This document shows, piece after piece, positions 25,410 to 33,288 of a stretch of 42,074 nucleotides of DNA. The position numbers and the translations under genes were made by a program. Every line of letters starts with the position of its first letter. The stretch's first letter is position 1. The DNA comes from Candidatus Bathyarchaeota archaeon (lineage in GTDB: Archaea; Thermoproteota; Bathyarchaeia; Bathyarchaeales; DTEX01), in the NCBI GenBank assembly GCA_018396995.1, contig JAGTQB010000011.1:1-42074 (forward strand), given 5' to 3'. The notes under the pieces were generated by a model. That model saw nothing but the letters and a program-made list of their open reading frames with translations. It made no database searches and was not told where the DNA came from.

Positions 25410-26380
25410 GTAGTTCCCCGCTCCTGCATCCTTAGCTCTAAGGCTTTAATGTCGAAGCCCACCATAGACTTCTTTTCATCAATCATTTCCTGGGCTTCTG
25501 CAACACTCTCCGGATCATTGTAAAATGCTGTAGCTAAAACTATAGCCCTAGCCCTTTCTAAGGGGTCTTCAGACTTAAATATACCTGATCCTACAAAAAT
25601 GCCGTCGCACCCCAAACTCATCATTAATGCGGCGTCTGCTGGCGTTGCTATACCCCCAGCTGCAAAGTTTACTACGGGCAGCCTCCCTAAACGGGCGGTT
25701 TCTAAGGCAAGCTCATAAGAAACCTTAAGCTCCCTGGCAGCTTTAATAAGCTCCTGTTGATCCCCGCTCTCATAAATCGCCCTTAACCGCCTAATTTCAT
25801 TGTTAACTATTCTAATATGTCTCACGGCCTCAGCAACATTTCCAGTTCCAGGCTCGCCCTTAGTTCTAATCATTGATGCACCCTCCTCAATCCTACGGAG
25901 GGCCTCACCTAAATCCCGAGCACCACAGACAAATGGTGTTGTGAAATCCCATTTCCAAATGTGCCTCTCCTCGTCGGCGGGTGTCAAAACCTCAGACTCA
26001 TCAATCATGTCTACGCCTATAGTCTCTAGAACCCTAGCTTCATAGGTGTGTCCAATACGGCACTTAGCCATGACTGGTATTGTGACGTGGTCCATAACTT
26101 CCTCAATAACTTTAAGGCTTGCTGTTCTGGCAACACCGCCAGCCCTCCGCACATCATACGGTAGCTTATCCAGAACCATGACGGCGACAGCCCCAGCTTC
26201 TTCAGCAATCTGTGCCTGCTCAACACTTGTAACATCCATGATTACACCATGCTTCAGCATATGAGCAAAGCCGCGCTTCACTAAAACTGTGCCCCGTTTA
26301 ATCTCGACGCCCTCGATCTCACTATAATGCAGACCCCTAGATTGCTTAACAGCAGCTACAAGCGAGATCATATTAACCAC
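25406..26380 (-). CDS. pdxS: Pyridoxal 5'-phosphate synthase lyase subunit
   Basis: A 324-residue TIM-barrel protein with extremely conserved PdxS phrases: [35 protein letters not shown] with the Schiff-base Lys at K106, and [40 protein letters not shown]. It condenses ribose-5-phosphate, glyceraldehyde-3-phosphate and ammonia into PLP as a dodecamer with PdxT. About 20 residues longer at the N-terminus than bacterial forms; [23 protein letters not shown] may start at either Met. It is first gene of the pdxST operon; an imperfect stem-loop lies about 55 bases upstream. Confidence 0.96.
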   Translation of the reverse strand: MVNMISLVAAVKQSRGLHYSEIEGVEIKRGTVLVKRGFAHMLKHGVIMDVTSVEQAQIAEEAGAVAVMVLDKLPYDVRRAGGVARTASLKVIEEVMDHVTIPVMAKCRIGHTYEARVLETIGVDMIDESEVLTPADEERHIWKWDFTTPFVCGARDLGEALRRIEEGASMIRTKGEPGTGNVAEAVRHIRIVNNEIRRLRAIYESGDQQELIKAARELKVSYELALETARLGRLPVVNFAAGGIATPADAALMMSLGCDGIFVGSGIFKSEDPLERARAIVLATAFYNDPESVAEAQEMIDEKKSMVGFDIKALELRMQERGTT

Positions 26381-26435
26381 AAAAGATAGTAAAGATACAA
26401 CTTGAATATAAAAAAATCTTTCCAGACAAAAGTAT

Positions 26436-26490
26436 CCATGTTCTTAAAAGAGTAAAGCTGCTCTTTTTAATCAGATACTCTTAAACATGG
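26436..26490. other. Nested stem-loop upstream of pdxS
   Basis: The outer arms CCATGTT (26436-26442) and AACATGG (26484-26490) enclose inner arms AAAAGAG (26446-26452) and CTCTTTT (26461-26467) with an eight-base loop. In either orientation it folds into a two-part hairpin. It lies in the pdxS leader/promoter region on the minus strand and could be a leader structure, an operator, or chance in AT-rich DNA. It matches no riboswitch class I know. Confidence 0.4.
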
Positions 26491-26615
26491 TCTAAAAAAA
26501 TTTAGTAGGAAAGAAAAAATATGCCTTAACTTTTAGAGATCGTTGCCGTCTTTCTTTAAAGATGAATACGTCCTCTATTTTATATTAAAGATGTTGGCGA
26601 TTTTATAGGTTAATT

Positions 26616-26702
26616 TCAGAGATGGTAGGTCTTGCCGTTCTCTACGGCTATTATGGTCTGCCTTGTGACTCCCACATTTCTTGCGAGCTCCTCCTTCGTC
26701 AT
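26616..26702 (-). pseudogene. HTH (XRE/Cro-C1 type) regulator fragment, 28 codons
   Basis: The minus strand reads MTKEELARNVGVTRQTIIAV followed by ENGKTYHL and a stop. The segment is a clean match to the helix-turn-helix of small archaeal XRE regulators (usually MTQEELAxxVGVTRQTIxAIENGKYNPSL). The protein is cut where NPSL should follow, and nothing recognisable precedes it. It overlaps, antisense, the upstream extension of the radical SAM reading frame. It is probably a relic; a 28-residue functional peptide cannot be excluded. Confidence 0.5.
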
Positions 26703-26729
26703 CCCTATGGGCCGGCATGGAAGAGGGCG

Positions 26730-27587
26730 ATGCTTAAGAACATAAGTAAGAATGCTCTTCTTTCGGAACAACTTATATGTTTTAGAGGAGAAGATATCCT
26801 TTATATGCGGTCAGAAAGTTTAGGTACAAGGGTTTTTCACATAGTCTTCTTCGACTATGACTATTCGGCATATATTCATTTCTTTGATTGTAACTTTAAG
26901 TGTAGGGGATGTTTGAGAAAGTTGTCCATTTGGGATTGCCACCTACCTGATGAAGTCACCTCTAAGTTAACGTTTAAGGGTTTTCTTTCACTTAGGGATT
27001 TAGAAGATATTATCTTAAGAGTTGTCTCTGAGTATCATATGAAAAAGGCAGTTTTGGGTGGCGGTGAACCCACTACGGACCCAAGTTTAATCGAAGTTCT
27101 TAGGATGCTTAAGCGTTTAAACCTTGACATAGTAGTTCTAACCAACGCCTATAGAGTAAATGAAGATCTTTTGAAGGAGTTCGTGGACCCAAAGGTAATA
27201 GTCATCGTTAGCATTAAGAGCATTGACCCAACAAGGCATGAAATGTACACGGGTTTCCCATTAGAGCCAGTACTTAACAACTTAGCTAGAATGTATAGTT
27301 CTGGTACGAGACTTCTTGTCGAGACAATAGTTATTCCAGGATTTAATGATGCTAATGAAGTAGGCTTGCTCGCGAAATTCATTGCGTCTATAGATAGAAG
27401 CATACCCTTAATAATAGATTCCTTCATACCAGTCCCAGGGGCTCCATGGAGGAGGACAACTCTAAATGATCTGAGAGAGGCTGAGGAGACAGCGTTAAGA
27501 TACTTAGAGAACGTTTATGGAAGAGGAAAGGCTATATCTGAAGGAATGAGGGGAAGAGTTTATCTAATATATCCTCAGCTTGAGTGA
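26730..27587 (+). CDS. Radical SAM protein (activating-enzyme-like)
   Basis: A 285-residue radical SAM enzyme from ATG 26730. The 4Fe-4S motif is C54-NFK-C58-RG-C61 (CX3CX2C), preceded by AYIHFFDC. The SAM-binding GGGEPTTDP follows, then LTNAYRVNEDLL and ETIVIPGFND, both common in pyruvate-formate-lyase-activase-like members. An earlier in-frame ATG at 26622 would add 36 residues. They look non-protein-like and are antisense to a real HTH relic, so I prefer the later start despite its close GAGGG site. No glycyl-radical partner is nearby. It lies divergent from pdxST and convergent with cobY; the substrate is unknown. Confidence 0.75.
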   Translation: MLKNISKNALLSEQLICFRGEDILYMRSESLGTRVFHIVFFDYDYSAYIHFFDCNFKCRGCLRKLSIWDCHLPDEVTSKLTFKGFLSLRDLEDIILRVVSEYHMKKAVLGGGEPTTDPSLIEVLRMLKRLNLDIVVLTNAYRVNEDLLKEFVDPKVIVIVSIKSIDPTRHEMYTGFPLEPVLNNLARMYSSGTRLLVETIVIPGFNDANEVGLLAKFIASIDRSIPLIIDSFIPVPGAPWRRTTLNDLREAEETALRYLENVYGRGKAISEGMRGRVYLIYPQLE

Positions 27588-27628
27588 CTGTTAATAACGT
27601 TGAGGGAGAATACGATTTATATAATGGG

Positions 27629-28252
27629 CTATCGATGGAAAAACGCTTGCAGGAGTAATTCAGCAATTTCAGCATCTTTAGGTGTATCAACGTTTATGGC
27701 GGCCCTTATGTCCTCAATTATCATAATTTCCTCTTCTAAGTATCCCTCTGTTTTTCTTAGTTTCTCCCCATCGATCATACTTACTCCCACTGGAACGAGT
27801 CTTCTTCCTCCAATGTTGAGGACAAAATCCACGCTTAACCCAATCTTCTCACAGGTCTCTAATGGGGTCATAACTGTTAATGCGGGCTTCATGCATTCTT
27901 CATAGTGCCTTATCACCATGTCTATGAAACTGCTTGTGATTAAAGGGAGATCCGCACAGACCACAAGGACAGTTCTAAGCCGTAATCTCTCAATGGCATA
28001 TCTTAAATCTAAACAGAAGCCTCTTCCCGGCGTCCATATAATCTCTAATCCACGTTCCCTCGCAAATATCGCCGTCTTTGGAGTGCATTTGCTCACGGCC
28101 ACGATTATGCGATTGATTCCGTTAACACCTTTGAGGGCATTGATGACATACTCTATCATGGGTTTACCACAAATCCTCACTAATGGCTTCTCTCCACAGG
28201 CCCTTAGTCTTGAACCCCTTCCACCAGCCATTATTAAAGCATCTACGTCCAT
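27629..28252 (-). CDS. cobY: Adenosylcobinamide-phosphate guanylyltransferase (archaeal CobY type)
   Basis: A 207-residue nucleotidyltransferase with MAGGRGSRLRACGEKPLVRICGKPMIEYV, the nucleotide-binding loop of the MobA/CobY fold, then VVCADLPLITSSFID and a C-terminal INVDTPKDAEIAE strand. CobY transfers GMP from GTP to adenosylcobinamide phosphate, giving the GDP form used by CobS. It overlaps the cobS stop by ten bases, which supports this over other small nucleotidyltransferases. It is the last gene of the minus-strand corrinoid cluster. Confidence 0.9.
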   Translation of the reverse strand: MDVDALIMAGGRGSRLRACGEKPLVRICGKPMIEYVINALKGVNGINRIIVAVSKCTPKTAIFARERGLEIIWTPGRGFCLDLRYAIERLRLRTVLVVCADLPLITSSFIDMVIRHYEECMKPALTVMTPLETCEKIGLSVDFVLNIGGRRLVPVGVSMIDGEKLRKTEGYLEEEIMIIEDIRAAINVDTPKDAEIAELLLQAFFHR

Positions 28253-28995
28253 TTAACCGCCACCAGAACTGCTAAAAGAGAGCCTAACCTGGCAAGCTCA
28301 TTGCCAGCTCCAAAGACGTCGCCTGTTAATCCCCCAAACTGTCTCTCAGAGACTTTGACGAGGATTAACGCAGTAATTATGCCAGCAATTATTGTGGCAA
28401 GGCCCGCAGCGCGCAGGAGTAAGAAAGCTATGCAGGAAGTTATGATCAACGCGGCTGTTAATCGAGTGTTTTGGTAGGAGCCATGCATGGCGCAGATGAA
28501 GGGTTTATTCATGCCCTCATGTGCGGATTTTCCAAGCCGGGCCATGAGAACCATTGTGAACTTCGCAGATGCCTCTGAGACAATTAAGCTCTGGATTACT
28601 AGACTTTTATGAACACTTGCTATACAGAGGATCGTAGCTGAAAAGGTTATGAAACCAGCTGTGAAACCCCCGGCGCCAGTTTGCTGGTCGCGCATCACTC
28701 TAATTTTCTCTTCTGCAGACCCTTGATATATTAGGCCGTCCCCGAAATCAAGGAGACCGTCAGCGTGGTGTAAGCCTGTAATTAATAGAAGTAGACCCAA
28801 TGTTAGAACGCCGACAAGCAGGGGGCTGAAGAAGTTATAGAGAAACCAGGCAAAAGTTCCAGCTATTAAACCAATGAAGGCGCCTACTAGCGGAAAAAGA
28901 TACATGTATTTTGCGGCATCCATTATACAATTTACATCCATGCCCACTGGAATTATTGTAAGGAAAGCAACTAGGTTTCTTATTTCTCTAAGCAT
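28243..28995 (-). CDS. cobS: Adenosylcobinamide-GDP ribazoletransferase (cobalamin synthase)
   Basis: A 250-residue polytopic membrane protein. The conserved cytoplasmic motif HHADGLLDFGDGLIYQGSAEEKIRVMRDQQTGAGG (about residues 74-108) supplies the Asp residues that bind metal and GDP-cobinamide; GLTGDVFGAGNELARL near the C-terminus is equally typical. It joins alpha-ribazole (or its phosphate) to adenosylcobinamide-GDP to make adenosylcobalamin. The start ATG lies 113 bases after the upstream small reading frame, still on the same strand as the B12 uptake genes. Confidence 0.95.
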   Translation of the reverse strand: MLREIRNLVAFLTIIPVGMDVNCIMDAAKYMYLFPLVGAFIGLIAGTFAWFLYNFFSPLLVGVLTLGLLLLITGLHHADGLLDFGDGLIYQGSAEEKIRVMRDQQTGAGGFTAGFITFSATILCIASVHKSLVIQSLIVSEASAKFTMVLMARLGKSAHEGMNKPFICAMHGSYQNTRLTAALIITSCIAFLLLRAAGLATIIAGIITALILVKVSERQFGGLTGDVFGAGNELARLGSLLAVLVAVKWT

Positions 28996-29108
28996 TGCTC
29001 ACCACGAGTCCTCTATAGCTTCTCTCCACTCCTTTGAGCAATATCTCTCTCGTTATTAATCCCTTGATTTAATTATGGTCCCCATCTGCGCCCCACTGGC
29101 CAGCAAAA

Positions 29109-29249
29109 TCAGCAATCTATGAGAGGGTGGTGAGGGAGTGTAATCCGTTCAGCTCCAGGCTCTTTCCAGCCGCCGATATGCTTGGAAAGCCTTGCGATCT
29201 CTTTAAAAATGTTTTGTCCTCCTTCTCCCCCATAACATAACTTCTTCAT
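29109..29249 (-). CDS. Small unrecognised reading frame (46 residues) or gene relic in the B12 cluster
   Basis: ATG at 29249 opens six bases after the stop of the Dph6-like gene, with GGGGG overlapping that stop as a ribosome site. It reads MKKLCYGGEGGQNIFKEIAR, then a helical LSKHIGGWKEPGAER and a stop after PLIDC. Downstream, another frame continues as IADFAGQWGADGDHN, a stop, and ITREILLKGVERSYRGLVVS up to the cobS start. So this may be the front of a decayed larger gene instead of a microprotein. I do not recognise it. Confidence 0.35.
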   Translation of the reverse strand: MKKLCYGGEGGQNIFKEIARLSKHIGGWKEPGAERITLPHHPLIDC

Positions 29250-29254
29250 ACAAT

Positions 29255-29938
29255 TTACCCCCTTTCCTTAAATTCCCACTTCAAGATGTCTAAAAGCCAG
29301 TATTTCCAGTAACCATTCACTAGAACTTTCCTACTCTCAAGTATCTTTATGCCCTTCTTAAAAAGCGGCCCATCTATAACAAGCGTATGGTATTCTCCAT
29401 ACTCGCCACACATGTCGAAATCTCGTTTACCCTTGAGCTCCTTTAGCTCTTTCAGAAAATTTTCATCAATTTTTCTCCCCAGCCACTCCGACCCAAACAG
29501 ATCAGCTTTAACATTAACTACGATTGCTTCAAAGCCAACATTCATAAACTCTCTTAATACTTGCTCCGGATTCATACCCCAAAGCGGCTCTAATGGCGTA
29601 ATGCCAACCTCACCACATACTCGGTTAACCCAACCAAGATGATCCCTAACATGAATATCCCCAAAAACCATGCCCTCCACACCAAATTTTTTCAGTTCAG
29701 TTAAAGTAGCCTTAAATACGTCTTCATATGTGTCCCAAAAAACCTCCCTCTGGATTAAGGGAACCCCAATTGCCTGAGACTGCGCAGCAACCAAGTTTGG
29801 GTTCAGTCCATGGAAGGCGCATCTATCCCTATAGACGAAATTTATGAGGTATAGAACCCTAAAACCTCTCTGTATCGCCTTATAACATGCTAAGCAGCTA
29901 TCTTTACCGCCGCTCCACGATGCTACAACATTTCGCAT
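29255..29938 (-). CDS. Dph6/ATP-pyrophosphatase (PP-loop) family protein in the B12 cluster
   Basis: A 227-residue PP-loop ATPase with S9-G-G-K-D-S14 at the N-terminus, FGDIHVRDHLGWVNRVCGEVGI in the middle and CGEYGEYHTLVIDGPLF near the C-terminus. These are the phrases of the diphthine-ammonia ligase (Dph6) family. Such enzymes adenylate a carboxylate and replace AMP with ammonia. Many archaea carry several paralogues, and only one can be the diphthamide enzyme. Its place between an AsnB-like gene and the cobS-cobY pair, in the B12 uptake operon, suggests this copy acts on a corrinoid or its building blocks; that is inference. GGAGGT sits well before the ATG. Confidence 0.75.
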   Translation of the reverse strand: MRNVVASWSGGKDSCLACYKAIQRGFRVLYLINFVYRDRCAFHGLNPNLVAAQSQAIGVPLIQREVFWDTYEDVFKATLTELKKFGVEGMVFGDIHVRDHLGWVNRVCGEVGITPLEPLWGMNPEQVLREFMNVGFEAIVVNVKADLFGSEWLGRKIDENFLKELKELKGKRDFDMCGEYGEYHTLVIDGPLFKKGIKILESRKVLVNGYWKYWLLDILKWEFKERG

Positions 29939-29956
29939 TATAATCTGACCTCCACG

Positions 29957-30919
29957 TTAAATTGGGTATGCCCCGCATGTCCGACAGTATATGGCTTCAG
30001 CCGCAACGTTTGATCTACAGTAGGGGCACACTTTGCCATTCAAATCAATCGGACGGGGAGTACCAACAACCGACCTATAAACCTCGTAGTAGAAGAGTTG
30101 CTCCTTACTCTTAATTAATACGCCATCCTTCTCAAGGTACTCACGTCTCTTACCCTCAAACTCAATATCTGAGATTCTTCGGTCAAAGAGTTCTGGCAGG
30201 ATGGCTGTTCCCGAGCCACCTTCTATGGGCATTTTATCCCTCCATAAGATCTCATCTGGCAAAATACCTTCAAAGGATTTGCGGAGAATCCACTTTCCAT
30301 AAACCTTCCCCTTTTCACGCCGAACCTTATACTTTGAGTTAAGACTCATTGCAAATGACTTGACTTCTGGATCGAGGAACGGTAGTTTTATTTCTAAGCC
30401 TAAAGCTCCCGCCAAGTCTATTGATGAGAAGTGCATTGTATTCCATAGTTTCTGTAGTGCCGAGTTTAATTCTTCTTCCCCCAGGTTAAAAAGAAAACTG
30501 TATCCAGCGAAGAGCTCATCACATCCGTCGCCCGTCATAATGCTGCTTACTCCATGCTCCTTAGCCACTTTTAAGCCCACATAGATGACCACACTATTGC
30601 GCACCTCCATTGGGTCAAACGACTTCTCAATCTCAATTACTCTTTTAATGGCTTCCTGGAGTTCATGTTCATCAAAGCAGTGGATTATGTGCTTAAGCCG
30701 CAGCTTCGAGGAGAGCATGCTTGCATAATTAATATCTGGTGCTGGCGCACCATCAAAACCAATAGTAAAAGCTTTAAGAGAGACATGTCTCGACGCCAAT
30801 GCTGCTAGAATACTTGTGTCCAGTCCTCCAGAGAGTAAAATCCCCTCTGACAAATTTCTCTTAACAGCTTCTTCCAATAAGGCTAAAACCTTAGAACATA
30901 TTTCGCTTATTTCATCCAT
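29957..30919 (-). CDS. Stand-alone asparagine-synthetase-type domain with C-terminal zinc ribbon
   Basis: A 320-residue protein. It corresponds to the synthetase half of AsnB: PP-loop L-S30-G-G-L-D-T-S36, SIMTGDGCDELFAGYSFLF (the family's GDGxDELFxGY motif) and DLAGALGLEIKLPFLDPEV. The N-terminal glutaminase domain that provides ammonia in AsnB is missing altogether, so free ammonia or another donor must be used. The last 25 residues add a zinc ribbon (VCPYC...YCRTC). It overlaps the btuD stop by 13 bases and precedes the Dph6-like gene by 18. The location argues for an amidation or adenylation step on corrinoids rather than asparagine synthesis. Confidence 0.8.
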   Translation of the reverse strand: MDEISEICSKVLALLEEAVKRNLSEGILLSGGLDTSILAALASRHVSLKAFTIGFDGAPAPDINYASMLSSKLRLKHIIHCFDEHELQEAIKRVIEIEKSFDPMEVRNSVVIYVGLKVAKEHGVSSIMTGDGCDELFAGYSFLFNLGEEELNSALQKLWNTMHFSSIDLAGALGLEIKLPFLDPEVKSFAMSLNSKYKVRREKGKVYGKWILRKSFEGILPDEILWRDKMPIEGGSGTAILPELFDRRISDIEFEGKRREYLEKDGVLIKSKEQLFYYEVYRSVVGTPRPIDLNGKVCPYCRSNVAAEAIYCRTCGAYPI

Positions 30920-32187
30920 ATCTTCTCCCGCTCCATTCTATCCAGCAGAAGCATGAGCTCACTACGATCTTTAATGAATATTGCACCCCTATTGCTGAGT
31001 TCTAAGAAATATTTACGGGCTTCACCACCAGTGAAATCTCTCTTCTCAATGGGCTCCTCATTTATGATGCATACATGAACGCCTTTTTCTAAGGCTTTCA
31101 AGGCTACCTCCAGGTTCCTTAGGTTACCACGTCCAAAGGGAACCGAAGTGACTACTACGACATCCGCGCCACTCGCCATCTCCAGGTTAGCCTTATAGTT
31201 TTCATCGGTTATTGGCGAGAATGGTGCCTCGCTTACGACTGGTATTTTCAACAATTGCGCAGTTTCATAGTCCGTGTCTAGGACGTTAAGGACCCCGGCG
31301 GTAACCCTATACCCATTCTCTATAAGAGACTTCATTAAAGCGCTTCCCGTCCCAGCCCCACATATTAAGTGAATGGAGAGACTCCTCCCTTTAGCTAAAG
31401 TAGGTTTAATAGAGGATACTGGAATTACGTAAAGAGAGTTTGTTAAAGGATGCTTTTTGACAATAACATCCACATTAAAGACTTTCTTAATATTCTCGCT
31501 GGTTAATACATTCTCTACGCTTCCTATAGAGACTATTCTTCCATCTTTTAGCAGGATTAGGGAGTCACAGTATCGTGCAGCTAGGTTGAAGTCATGAAAG
31601 ACTGCTAGGGCTATTAACCCGTTTTTCACGCAGAGTTCTTTTAGGAGATCCATTACCTCGAGCTGGCTGTTGATGTCCAAGTGCGTGGTCGGCTCATCTA
31701 ATAATAGAACCTTTGGTTCCTGAGCCAACGCACGTGCAATCATGACTCGTTGTCTCTCACCACCACTTAGCTCATTAATCCACCTTTCAGCCAGATGCCA
31801 AGTATTCGTCATCTCCATAGCCCTCCTCGCTACCGCTAAATCCTTTTCATCCTCTAACTTAAAGCGCCCAAGGTGGGGGTGTCTACCCATGAGAACTACT
31901 TCAAGTGCAGTAAAATTGAAGCTTAAGCTAGAGCTCTGGGGTACAACAGCAATATTCTTAGCGACTTCCCGGCTACTCATGCTAAAGAGCTCTACCTCAT
32001 CCAAGTATACTGCGCCAACCCTCGGCTTCAGCGTCCTACTAATAGTCCTCAACAACGTTGTTTTCCCAGAACCATTTGGCCCAAGTAGACCTATAAACTC
32101 CCCAGATTTGATGGTGAAGCTCACGTTCTCCAGCACCTTAACAGATCCATAGTAGCAGTCGACGCCGCAGATTCTTAAGACCACCAT
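30907..32187 (-). CDS. btuD: Corrinoid ABC importer ATPase with extra C-terminal Rossmann-like domain
   Basis: A 426-residue protein. Residues 1-250 are a FecCD-partner ABC ATPase: Walker A GPNGSGKTT at 36-44, signature LSGGE at 140-144, Walker B LLLDEP at 161-166 and VFHDFNLAARYCD with the switch His. Residues about 270-426 form a second domain starting LSIHLICGAGTGSALMKSLI, with strands GYRVTAGVLN, VVVVTSVPFG and VHVCIINEEP, which looks like a nucleotide- or cofactor-binding Rossmann fold. Standard BtuD ends near 255. The extra domain is not the CbiZ amidohydrolase known from other B12 loci. It is third in btuF-btuC-btuD. Confidence 0.88.
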   Translation of the reverse strand: MVVLRICGVDCYYGSVKVLENVSFTIKSGEFIGLLGPNGSGKTTLLRTISRTLKPRVGAVYLDEVELFSMSSREVAKNIAVVPQSSSLSFNFTALEVVLMGRHPHLGRFKLEDEKDLAVARRAMEMTNTWHLAERWINELSGGERQRVMIARALAQEPKVLLLDEPTTHLDINSQLEVMDLLKELCVKNGLIALAVFHDFNLAARYCDSLILLKDGRIVSIGSVENVLTSENIKKVFNVDVIVKKHPLTNSLYVIPVSSIKPTLAKGRSLSIHLICGAGTGSALMKSLIENGYRVTAGVLNVLDTDYETAQLLKIPVVSEAPFSPITDENYKANLEMASGADVVVVTSVPFGRGNLRNLEVALKALEKGVHVCIINEEPIEKRDFTGGEARKYFLELSNRGAIFIKDRSELMLLLDRMEREKIWMK

Positions 32188-32199
32188 AGAGCATCGCCT

Positions 32200-33288
32200 C
32201 TACATTAAAGTTCTCCCGCTCTTTATTAGCAGGTATATGAAGAATGGTGCACCAAGCATTGCAGTCACTATACCAGCTGGGAGCACAATCGGTCTCAGGA
32301 TGGTTCTTGCAACTGTATCGCAGAGCACGAGGAGCGAGGCTCCGAAGAGGGCTGACGATGGAATCAATATACGGTGATCTGGGCCAACTAGGATTCTCAT
32401 CATGTGAGGCACAACGAGGCCGATGAAGCCTATAATGCCGCTCATTGAAACCGCAACAGCGGTTACCAATGAGGCTAGAATGAGCAGGCGCTTCCTTAAC
32501 GCCTCAACTTCAACGCCGAGATGTCTCGCCTCCTCGTCACCGAGGAGCATCACATTTAAATCCCTAGCGAACGTATAAATTAACGCAGAGGTTAGTAATA
32601 TCACTGGAGCTGCCACGTAAATATACTCCCATCTACTTATTGGGAAGCCGCCGAAAAGCCAGCTAAATGCGGCATGCACACCCTCATCGGCAATAGCCAT
32701 CATAAGGGAGATTAATGCAGAGAAAAAGCTGCTTACTGCTATCCCTGCGAGAATCAGCCTTAAGATGGGGATGCCGAAACCTGTTCTCGCTATGCTGTAG
32801 ACTAAGAAGAGAGTTAGCATTGCAAATATGAAGGCCATCAATGGTATTGCGCAGAAAAGACCGAGCTGTGATAGCCCAACCCCTAAAACAATCACTAACG
32901 TAGCTCCGAAGCCGGCTCCAGAGGCAACTCCAAGCATGTAGGGATCCGCCATAGGGTTCCTGAAGACACATTGGAAGATAGTACCCGCAATTGATAAGGC
33001 GACGCCAACAAGCGCGGCCGAGAGAACCCGCGGAAACCTAATCTGGAGAACAGCCCCCTCCTCCAGCGGAGTCCAACATTTGTTGACCATACCACCTATC
33101 AGAGGAATCTGGCGAAGAATTATCCCAAAAACTTTTCCTGCATCTATCTGCGCTGGGCCTATAGAAGATGCGAAAACCATAGAGAGCAATAATAAAATGA
33201 GGAGGGAGAGGGTTATGAAAGCCCACTTAGCATACCTCTTCAAGTACTTTTCCTCAATGCTAGCAGAGCTTTTTTCGCTGTGCATCAC
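32200..33288 (-). CDS. btuC: Corrinoid ABC importer permease, FecCD family
   Basis: A 362-residue membrane protein with about ten helices. VLQIRFPRVLSAALVGVALSIAGTIFQCVFRNPMADPYMLGVASGAGFGA is the FecCD/BtuC signature, and MSGIIGFIGLVVPHMMRILVGPDHR is the coupling-loop region for BtuD. It begins with GTG (33288) or the next ATG (33285), the first giving a GTGA overlap with the btuF stop. Assignment to corrinoids instead of iron siderophores rests on the flanking cobS, cobY and cobZ genes. Confidence 0.9.
   Translation of the reverse strand: MMHSEKSSASIEEKYLKRYAKWAFITLSLLILLLLSMVFASSIGPAQIDAGKVFGIILRQIPLIGGMVNKCWTPLEEGAVLQIRFPRVLSAALVGVALSIAGTIFQCVFRNPMADPYMLGVASGAGFGATLVIVLGVGLSQLGLFCAIPLMAFIFAMLTLFLVYSIARTGFGIPILRLILAGIAVSSFFSALISLMMAIADEGVHAAFSWLFGGFPISRWEYIYVAAPVILLTSALIYTFARDLNVMLLGDEEARHLGVEVEALRKRLLILASLVTAVAVSMSGIIGFIGLVVPHMMRILVGPDHRILIPSSALFGASLLVLCDTVARTILRPIVLPAGIVTAMLGAPFFIYLLIKSGRTLM

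Noticed and set aside
29109-29249. Resemblance of the small frame's start (GGxGGQNIFKEIAR) to the N-terminus of CobD-type threonine-phosphate decarboxylase
   Set aside because: Only a few glycines and one helix match; the diagnostic segment that should follow (DFSxNxNPLG) is absent.
30907-31400. CbiZ-type cobinamide amidohydrolase domain fused to BtuD
   Set aside because: The C-terminal domain shows a glycine-loop Rossmann pattern and none of the CbiZ phrases I know.
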